DNA from: Gari tellinella
Lineage: Eukaryota; Mollusca; Bivalvia; Cardiida; Psammobiidae
Reading direction: 5' to 3'
Length of the DNA stretch: 64,000 bases
Assembly (NCBI GenBank): GCA_922989275.2
Contig: OV277866.1
Coordinates: forward strand, 55,171,246-55,235,245
Shown: piece by piece, positions 57,938 to 64,000 of the stretch
Position numbering within the stretch: position 1 is the first letter of the stretch
How the letters are laid out: the number at the start of each line of letters is the position of its first letter
Notes under the pieces: model-generated
The model's input: only the letters and a program-made list of their open reading frames with translations
The model's database searches: none
What the model was told of the DNA's origin: nothing
Program-made: the position numbers and the translations under genes

Positions 57938-58234
57938 CATTGTCCGGATTCACCGATAGAGCGAGTGTCCATGGACAAAGTGTGCAATAGTCATGGGTTA
58001 AAGCTGCTGGACATGTGCAAATCGACGTCCGTTAGAATAGCCAACGGTAGACTGGGCAAAGATCATGGTATCGGGTCATTTACCTATGCAAATCAGCAAG
58101 GCTCAAGTGTTATTGATTATTTATTGTTATGTGTAAAAGATTTTATTTGTATAAACGAATTTCAAATAGACGATTTCTGTGAATGGTCTGATCATGCATC
58201 TTTAACTTTCAGTATACCATGTATACTGTTATAA
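57938..58234 (+). pseudogene. LINE endonuclease C-terminal fragment
   Basis: The frame reads ERVSMDKVCNSHGLKLLDMC, then RIANGRLGKDHGIGSFTYAN, SSVIDYLLLC and WSDHASLTF. These are the last blocks of the apurinic-type endonuclease of non-LTR retrotransposons, including the SDH motif. The start is lost at the junction with the family F half-element. A frameshift near 58220 separates it from the reverse transcriptase frame, although the original element would have been continuous. Confidence 0.8.
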
Positions 58235-59625
58235 ATAAGAAGCATGAACAGTTTGAACGTACTGATATTAGATGGAACGACAGTTTAAAGGATGACTTTA
58301 GGCGGGGACTTATATCTAAGTTGCCTTTGTTAAATTCATTAACACAGAATGCTGATTTTAATAGCAGAAATGGCACAAATACATGTATTTCTAGTTTTAC
58401 TGATATTATAAATAGTATTGCTGAACCGTTATTTAGTAAAAATAGAATAGTGTCGGACAGACCGCGTGCACATAAGAGTTTATGTAAAAAAGCAGAGTGG
58501 TTTGACGCAGAGTGTGTAGAAGCTAAGCGTAAATATGTTAGTGCACGAAATTCTTTCAATTTTTGTAAAACTGATGAAAACAGGTGTAATATGGTCACAA
58601 GTAAAAGTACATACAAGCAGTTAGCACGTAAGAAAAAACGCCGTTTTGATTTAAATAAGATAAAGGAAATTGAACGATTACGGCATTCTCAGCCGAGGAA
58701 TTTTTGGAAACATTTTTCAAACAAAGCTTCGAAACAAAATAACGGCATTAGCACAGAAGATTTCTATGAACACTTTTCTAATTTAGAGTCTAATTTTCCG
58801 TCAGTCTCTAATGATGACGCGGAAGAATTTTGCTCTAACTTTGATTTTAACGTAGACTCTTGTACGTTCGAGGAACTTGATATGCCGATAACTGTATCGG
58901 AAATTACTCAGGTAATACATAAACTAAAACGGAATAAAGCATTTTCTGCTAATACACTTTTAAATGAATACTTTATAGAATCATGTGATATTTTAGCCTC
59001 ACATATGGTTGATATTTTTAACGGTATATTGAATTCGGGTTTTTTTCCTGAAACGTGGACGGAGGGTGTAATTATACCACTTTTCAAGAAAAACGACCCT
59101 AGTGATGTTAACAATTATAGGGGTATAACATTAGTAAGCTGTCTTTCAACGATTTTTACAGGTGTATTGAATAAAAGAATGTCTACCTGGGCAGAGAACA
59201 ATAGCGTCACGAGCGATGCACAATTTGGCTTTAGGAAGGGTCGCTCCACCATAGATGCAATATTTGTATTAAATGCTATTATACAAAAGATATTGGGTGA
59301 AAAGAAAAGATTGGCATGTGCGTTTATCGATTTTAGAAAGGCATTTGACAGCGTGTATAGGAATGGCCTGTGGTATAAATTATACAATTTGGGGGTTAGA
59401 GGTAAAACTTTGCGCATCATTCGTGACATGTATACAAAGGTGAAGTCCTGTATAAGAGGGTGTAGATCCTATTCAGATTTCTTCGAAAGCGCAGTGGGGT
59501 TAAAACAAGGGGACATAATCTCACCGATAATGTTTTCTTTTTTCCTTGAGGATCTTGAGTTATTTCTACAGGATGACGTCACTAATGTATTAACACTAGA
59601 TGATATTGTTTTTATCTTAATGTTA
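58219..59625 (+). pseudogene. LINE reverse transcriptase, N-terminal part
   Basis: It continues the endonuclease element. A linker is followed by reverse transcriptase motifs: PETWTEGVIIPLFKKNDPSD, NNYRGITLVSCLSTIF, AQFGFRKGRSTIDAIF, AFIDFRKAFDSV (first catalytic Asp) and VGLKQGDIISPIMFSFFLED. The frame is open until an insertion at 59626, a few residues before the FADD box. The clade is not assigned. It is clearly different from the CR1/L2-like LINE at 22 kb. Confidence 0.85.
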
Positions 59626-59768
59626 TTATCAATAAGGTTTGACCTGACGGTCATCACTTTCCGTCAGCTTTCGTTGGTACAATCGGTGGTACAATCGGGA
59701 GTTTCCGGATACTTTATTTATAGATCTCACGATATATACCTTAGCCGATAACCAAAAGTCACTGTGTT

Positions 59769-59836
59769 GCAATAGCTGAATGGATAGCGTTAATGACTCC
59801 TGTGGAAGGGTCGTGGGTTCGATTCTCGGTACTGTT
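59769..59836 (+). repeat. tRNA-like segment, left arm of the 887-bp element
   Basis: AATAGCTGAATGGATAGCG (A-box-like) and GTGGGTTCGATTCTCGG (B-box-like). The stems are imperfect, so this is a pseudo-tRNA. It is homologous to 60293-60360 on the other strand. Confidence 0.6.
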
Positions 59837-60292
59837 TTGTAAACTTCGGCTGTAAATATTTTTTTAGTATATTAGCCGTTAAAGTATTTTGTGTTAATTA
59901 AATATAGTATATACTTGTATTCAGACTGTATTTTTCCATTTTCATATCTTTTTCATTTCATTTCTGGATTGTATTTTTATATTTTTTATAAAGTATGCCT
60001 TAAACGAGACTAAAATAAATCAGTCAGCAATTTTTTTGAAAAAACGGCCTGCTGCCTGATGCCTTTTGATGCTTGACGAAATACAAAAGTAACGCATAGT
60101 GCTTTCTGGGAGTGTTTTGCATAACGTGGTGTTCTTTGGACAAGTTTTCTAGCCAAGTATTTCCTAGGCAATTAGCACTGTACTCTATTTCATATACATG
60201 TACATGCAATTGCATGAATGTCATGGTTTGCATGCGTCTATCCGCATTTTTAAAAAAATACATGTACATATTCAATAAATAATACAAAACTC

Positions 60293-60360
60293 TACCGGGG
60301 ATCGAACCCAATACCCTTACCTTGGTAGCGCGGCGACCTTACCACTGAGCCATCACCGAC
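60293..60360 (-). repeat. tRNA-like segment, right arm of the 887-bp element
   Basis: On the minus strand: GATGGCTCAGTGGTAAGG, then TTGGGTTCGATCCCCGG, which forms a good T arm. The D stem needs G-U pairs and the anticodon arm is unclear. Confidence 0.6.
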
Positions 60361-60514
60361 AGTATTTATCTATAACCGATAACACAATTCCAGTTCGAGT
60401 CACCGTTGAATTGTCTAATCTCAATACACTGTAGTTGTTTTCGGAAGCTAGCGAATACCTTACGGAAAAAGACGGAATATGCATGAACCGTCAGGTCAAA
60501 CCTTATCGACAATA

Positions 60515-61210
60515 TTTGCTGATGATATGGTGATATTAGCCACTGACCACGAAGAGTTACAAAGAAGTCTTGATAGATTGAAATTTTATTGTGAAAACTG
60601 GGGCCTTGAGGTGAATACGGATAAAAGTAAGATAGTAGTGTTTAGGAACAGGGGTCGGGTAAAAGAAAATGAAACTTGGACGTATGGGGAAGATATTTTG
60701 GAAGTAGTTGATAATTTTAACTATCTTGGTACAGTATTCAATTATACAGGCAGTTTTGTTTTAAACCAGGAAACTCTGGCAGGTAAAGGTCTGAAAGCTT
60801 TGAATACATTACGGTCAAATACACGAAAGTTTGATTTTAAGTCAAAAACGTTATGTCAATTGTTCGATGCATTTGTAGGATCAACTTTAAATTATGCTGG
60901 AGAGATATGGGGGTTTACTAAATCAAAAGAAATAGAACGAATCCATTTAAAATTTTGCAAATATTTATTAGGTGTTAAAACATCAACTTGTAATATGGCA
61001 GTCTATGGTGAGCTAGGGAGGTATCCATTATATGTTAATAGATATGTACGCATAATAAAATATTGGTGTAAACTACAAATGTTTGATAATTTAATTGTAA
61101 CTTCTTTGTATAGATCGCTGCTCGAGGGCTGTACCAATGGGGTTAAGAATTGGTTATATAATGTTAAGGGGCTATTAAATAATCACGGGTTCACGTATGT
61201 TTGGGAATCC
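60515..61210 (+). pseudogene. LINE reverse transcriptase, FADD box and thumb
   Basis: It resumes directly after the TA duplication with FADDMVILATD (catalytic Asp pair), CENWGLEVNTDKSKIVVFRN and FNYLGTVFNYTGSF. Deleting 59626-60514 would bring the two halves into one frame. The frame is then lost at a run of seven C at about 61209-61215. Confidence 0.85.
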
Positions 61211-61694
61211 CCCCCACTCAGTAGATCTAGACTCCTTTCACTTGATATTTAAACAAAGGGTGATTGATGTTTTTGTACAACAGTGGACATATTCCATTTA
61301 TATATCGAATAGTCTGTATTTGTATAAGAATTTTAAAACATTGTTTGTTTTTGAGGAATATTTAAATGATTTTCCACGTAAATATCGAATAGCCTTATCG
61401 AAACTGAGACTGTCCTATCACCAGCTCAGAATAGAATCAGGACGTTACGATCGAAACAGAATTGAACGTAATCAACGGTTCTGCAACTTATGTAACACAC
61501 GCGACATAGAAGATGAATACCATTTCGTTTTAATTTGCCCTATATATAATGATTTAAGAAAACGTTTTATACGTAAACATTTCTATAATAGGCCAAGTGT
61601 TTTTAAATTTGTATCATTAATGCAAACATGCAATAGTGGTGAATTACGAGCATTAAGTATGTATATACAATGCATTTATTTTACGTCAGTCTAA
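61200..61694 (+). pseudogene. LINE C-terminal region with CCHC knuckle
   Basis: Frame-shifted continuation of the same ORF. Near the end CNLCN...DEYHFVLICP gives C-x2-C-x9-H-x4-C, the zinc-knuckle-like motif found near the C-terminus of several non-LTR retrotransposon proteins. The frame ends at 61694. No poly(A) or microsatellite tail was recognised downstream. Confidence 0.8.
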
Positions 61695-61739
61695 AGTAAA
61701 TGTAAACGAAGGTTAAAATGGTACTTAGCATTTTAATGT

Positions 61740-61880
61740 GAGAAAACTGTATCGGAAACATATATAAACAGTTTGGACCCAGATCAGTCCACACATACGT
61801 GGGGTCTGATCAGAATCCAAACTCTTTGTCTTTGTTCTAATAGCGGATTGCATTGTTCTTATCTTCAAAGGGTTAAATTA
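61740..61880 (+). repeat. Last core hairpin in the window (decayed TTAA-type MITE)
   Basis: AAACAGTTTGGACCCAGATC, then a mutated mirror TCTGATCAGAATCCAAACTC, and AAAGGGTTAA at the right end. No such hairpin was found beyond this point. Confidence 0.6.
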
Positions 61881-62270
61881 TATAGTGAGTTAACTATAAA
61901 TATATCTTGATAAATGTGTTCATGAAAACTGATGAACTTTTATAGGTGTTGTATTAAGTATAAGTAGTATTAGGGCCGGTTTGCTTGTAAACAAAGATGA
62001 TGTAATCGGCGGCCATCTTGGATGACCTACTTTTCTAAAAATAGGATAAACACGTGGGTCTATATATAGCCCAGGGTGAAGGTCTTGTGGGGGTAGCCAT
62101 ATTGGATTTGGGTTTGAACGGAAAAAAAGCGCGGCCATTGTGAATTATTGAATTTTCACCAATCTGGGTCTACACGGTATACAGAACTGACCTGTTTACG
62201 ATCTGTTAAGATAGCCAGGGACATTGAGCGCCTGGTTCTTCCCTATCAGAGGCGAATCTTAGAGGTCTTG
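61881..62270. other. Left part of the virus-like segment; YY1-like motifs and a TATA box
   Basis: CGGCGGCCATCTTGGATGAC (62007-62026), GTAGCCATATTGGATTTGG (62094-62112) and GCGGCCATTGTGAATT (62131-62146) form a spaced series. TCTATATATAGCCC at about 62060 is TATA-like. A 72-codon frame lies on the minus strand (62138-61920) with no recognised domain. The boundary between host repeats and this segment is not visible. Confidence 0.45.
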
Positions 62271-62307
62271 CATATAAGGTGTGTTCACATCGATGTTTTC
62301 AGTTCAA

Positions 62308-62424
62308 ATGACTGAGATGTTTCTCCTTCATGCGCGGATAGAGGGCGCAATGTTTAAAATGACAGCATCGCTATATTTAGCTGGCCGGTGTTACAAGTAT
62401 TGCATCAGCCGAGAAAAGGCCTAG
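62308..62424 (+). CDS. Putative 38-residue ORF with its own TATA box
   Basis: ATG at 62308 opens 38 codons to TAG at 62422-62424, starting MTEMFLLHARIEG. CATATAAGG at 62271-62279 and CAGT at 62300 precede it with spacing like the next genes, but the ATG is only a few bases after CAGT. No domain is recognised. It could be a minor protein, a decayed gene or a non-coding transcript start. Confidence 0.3.
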   Translation: MTEMFLLHARIEGAMFKMTASLYLAGRCYKYCISREKA

Positions 62425-62544
62425 GGCATTAACCCCCGACCAGGGAGAGTCCGAAAACACATTCACTCCAGGAAATGGCAGTCAGGCGTACTATTTTACA
62501 AGTCCAAACATGTCTGATTCCATCAAAGATCCATACATGTATGT

Positions 62545-62625
62545 CTATAAATAGAAAATGACGTTATGTTTGCCCACTCCAACTGGTATATAAGAGTGTA
62601 GGCAACAGTCATATTCATTCACAGT
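62545..62625 (+). promoter_or_regulatory. Promoter of the PC4-like gene
   Basis: CTATAAATAG (62545-62554) with adjacent TGACGTTA, then GTATATAAG (62586-62594), then CAGT at 62606 and 62622. The ATG follows at 62643, 56 nt after the TATA start. Confidence 0.65.
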
Positions 62626-62642
62626 TACGCGCATCGTACAGA

Positions 62643-63131
62643 ATGGATAACCACTCTAGCTTTGCCTTGGGGAATCAGCGATACGTAAAAGTGACTGAAT
62701 GGAAAGGCGAAGTGAGAGTCGATCTAAGAGAATGGCTCAATGATAAACCCAGTAAGAAAGGCATCAGTTTACCCTTAAGGCGGTGGAAAATTTGGGTCGA
62801 CTGCATCGAATGCTTAGACGAAGCCTTGGCAGAGAAGAAACACTACAGTAGTCACTTGGGAGGCAACGTTTATTGCACAGTAGACGAGGGCAGCGTGTGT
62901 GTGAGCATTAGACAATATTGGAAACCACAGGACGAAGTGGTGCCGACTAAGAAAGGCTTGTGTTTAAGACCCAACGAATACGCCAAATTGAAAGAAATGA
63001 TACCGGTCATAGGAAAACAATTGCCTGAATTGAACTCGATTGTACCCTGTTACTTGCAGAGCGATCATATGAACCAGTTGGGCGCTTTGCGATGCGCCGA
63101 GTGCAACCCCAATTCACACGCGGACTGGTAA
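62643..63131 (+). CDS. Tandem PC4-like single-stranded-DNA-binding/transcription cofactor
   Basis: The 162-residue product contains two PC4/p15-like repeats. The first is about residues 7-62 (YVKVTEWKGEVRVDLREW, then KPSKKGISLPLRRW). The second is about residues 71-130 (GSVCVSIRQYWKP, then PTKKGLCLRPNEY). Each has the family pattern of an aromatic-basic strand, an R-E/Q-W/Y turn, a KKG-Leu strand and a helix. Known PC4 proteins bind single-stranded DNA and tune RNA polymerase II transcription. Cellular forms usually have one domain; here two are fused and a CxxC (151-154) is added. The first ATG is used because it lies just after a good promoter and the domain begins a few residues later. There is no intron. 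The gene is followed after 110 bp by the BIR gene on the same strand. A role in late-gene transcription or replication of a virus-like element is inference. Confidence 0.8.
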   Translation: MDNHSSFALGNQRYVKVTEWKGEVRVDLREWLNDKPSKKGISLPLRRWKIWVDCIECLDEALAEKKHYSSHLGGNVYCTVDEGSVCVSIRQYWKPQDEVVPTKKGLCLRPNEYAKLKEMIPVIGKQLPELNSIVPCYLQSDHMNQLGALRCAECNPNSHADW

Positions 63132-63151
63132 TATCCAATCTGACACGGTTA

Positions 63152-63225
63152 CTATAAATAGTCCACCAATCAGAATGGAGACAGCAGTATAAAAAGGCAG
63201 AGGTGACTAAGATCCACTTCACTCT
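63152..63225 (+). promoter_or_regulatory. Promoter of the BIR gene
   Basis: CTATAAATAG (63152-63161), CCAATCAG just after, GTATAAAAAG (63187-63196), and an initiator-like TTCACTCTTCACTG at 63218-63231. The ATG is 54 nt after the TATA start. Confidence 0.65.
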
Positions 63226-63241
63226 TCACTGAAACACCGAT

Positions 63242-63646
63242 ATGAATACTACAGATGCTTGTCTGGTAAACAACATGTCCCAGAACAAGTATTACGAACA
63301 TAGACTGAAAACGTTTGACAGTTGGCCAAAACAGATGATTCCTAACAAATACGACTTGGCGAAATGCGGGTTCCTATACGCGGGTCACGGCGATCAAGTG
63401 AGGTGTTTTCAATGCGGTGTCGGTCTACGTGATTGGGAACGAACGGACGACCCCTGGAAAGAACATTACAAATGGAGCTCAAACTGCGATTATTTGAAAA
63501 TGGTTGGGTGGAACGATAACGTCAAGGTAGCCGACGTAGGATTTGGACAAGTTACCAAACCACCCAACAGTGGCTTTGGATTTGGAGTCACTCTGACAAA
63601 ATCCCAGAAACCCTTTGGACCTAATACAAACTCAAATTTATTCTAA
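63242..63646 (+). CDS. Single-BIR inhibitor-of-apoptosis-like protein
   Basis: A 134-residue protein with one BIR domain at about residues 20-88. RLKTFDSWP opens the domain, then GFLYAGHGDQVRCFQCGVGL. The zinc ligands C55, C58, H75 and C82 have canonical C-x2-C-x16-H-x6-C spacing. No RING domain follows. Residues 90-134 are a Gly/Phe/Lys-rich tail of unknown role. BIR proteins bind caspases or IAP antagonists. Short single-BIR forms are encoded by many large DNA viruses of invertebrates and are also found in hosts. Which proteins it binds is not predictable. An internal ATG (codon 12) would keep the whole domain. No intron is seen. Neighbouring genes are in the same orientation with similar promoters. 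Confidence 0.85.
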   Translation: MNTTDACLVNNMSQNKYYEHRLKTFDSWPKQMIPNKYDLAKCGFLYAGHGDQVRCFQCGVGLRDWERTDDPWKEHYKWSSNCDYLKMVGWNDNVKVADVGFGQVTKPPNSGFGFGVTLTKSQKPFGPNTNSNLF

Positions 63647-63716
63647 ACTGTCCATGGTGTTCGTTTTGTAATATCAATGTATTGTACGATGTTATGTAAT
63701 ATTGGCGCTATATCGA

Positions 63717-63722
63717 AATAAA
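63717..63722 (+). terminator. Polyadenylation signal AATAAA for the BIR gene
   Basis: AATAAA 71 nt after the BIR stop codon. No equivalent signal lies in the 110-bp gap after the PC4-like gene. Confidence 0.6.
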
Positions 63723-63764
63723 CATTAAATCTATTTTATGCACTTGTGATTTGTCCAATTACCA

Positions 63765-63784
63765 GAGAGAGAGAGCGAGAGAGA
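63765..63784. repeat. GA microsatellite
   Basis: Short GAGAGA run between two genes of the compact cluster. Confidence 0.8.
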
Positions 63785-63802
63785 ACATCCTCTGACGTAG
63801 TT

Positions 63803-63928
63803 CTATAAATAGATAAACAGGTCTGGGCATGTATCAGTCAGATAAATGAGTGTAGCCAATCCCTATTCTTTTGATGACGTCATACAAAGCGTATAAAAAG
63901 AGACGTTTCTGGTGCCACAGTATCAGTT
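63803..63928 (+). promoter_or_regulatory. Promoter of the third, partial gene
   Basis: CTATAAATAG (63803-63812), GCCAATCC (63855-63862), TGATGACGTCAT (CRE palindrome, about 63872-63883), GTATAAAAAG (63891-63900), and CAGT at 63918 and 63924. The ATG is 53 nt after the TATA start. Confidence 0.65.
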
Positions 63929-63944
63929 TGACCTCGAGAGTACC

Positions 63945-64000
63945 ATGAGTAACAATCAAAGTATCGAGCACAGTACTTTAACAGACGACGAGTTGCTACA
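63945..64000 (+). CDS. Third gene of the compact cluster, cut by the window edge
   Basis: ATG at 63945 opens a frame running off the end, with only 18 full codons visible (MSNNQSIEHSTL...). The product is unknown. It is credited because promoter architecture and TATA-to-ATG spacing match the two preceding genes. Confidence 0.55.
   Translation, partial: MSNNQSIEHSTLTDDELL

Larger units (their letters stand above)
59626..60512. mobile_element. 887-bp TA-flanked element with tRNA-like ends
   Basis: TTATCAATAAGGTTTGACCT at the left mirrors AGGTCAAACCTTATCGACAA at the right. TA is duplicated at 59624-59625 and 60513-60514. Homology between the two ends extends over 200 bp. Each side carries an inward-pointing tRNA-like segment about 150 bp from its terminus. 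No transposase-like frame is seen, so it is a non-autonomous DNA element, compatible with Tc1/mariner-type TA insertion. Confidence 0.8.

Noticed and set aside
4200..61830. CRISPR array from the repeated GATCAGACGCCG hairpins
   Set aside because: The hairpins are irregularly spaced over kilobases and sit in MITEs with target duplications. The genome is clearly eukaryotic, and no spacers or cas genes exist.
61920..62138. 72-codon minus-strand ORF starting MAALFF
   Set aside because: The start context is acceptable but lies in a YY1-like motif. There is no domain, no clear TATA box and no support beyond length, so it is mentioned only with the regulatory region.

Overview
The window reads as nuclear DNA from a eukaryote with a repeat-crowded genome, most probably a bivalve mollusc. 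Supporting this are the AT-rich non-coding sequence, the very high density of short inverted-repeat elements, the degraded non-LTR retrotransposons and the tRNA-derived repeats. The genus is not identified. For about 61.8 kb I see no convincing host gene. Most open frames there are translations of repeats, and the same roughly 80-residue peptide recurs because one 246-bp element recurs.

Layout. From 1 to 21.9 kb the sequence is unique-looking AT-rich DNA dotted with MITEs. These fall into two broad types. The first type has TA target duplications and CAGT-starting ends: family A (CAGTGGAGAA ends), family E (CAGTGCTCCCTC ends) and family H (CAGTGAAACCCC ends). The second type has TTAA targets and CCC...GGG ends, as piggyBac-type elements do: P1 to P5. 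Unexpectedly, both types carry closely related central palindromes, usually built on GATCAGACGCCG. At 3001-3415 lies a 415-bp TRIM-like retroelement whose two identical 143-bp LTRs each contain a foldable tRNA-like sequence. At 21.98-23.83 kb is a broken CR1/L2-like LINE. More MITEs, nested insertions and long palindromes continue to 57.9 kb.

At 57.9-61.7 kb is a second, larger LINE relic (endonuclease end, reverse transcriptase, C-terminal CCHC knuckle). An 887-bp TA-flanked element sits just before its FADD catalytic box. The last hairpin repeat lies near 61.8 kb.

From about 61.9 kb to the right edge the sequence changes character. Short intronless genes stand close together, each with its own TATA box 53-56 nt before the ATG. 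They are a tandem-PC4-like protein, a single-BIR protein and the start of a third gene. This compact style resembles a large DNA virus or a virus-like mobile element integrated in the genome. The family cannot be decided from what is visible. The two recognisable genes would fit transcription or single-stranded-DNA handling and blocking of host cell death.
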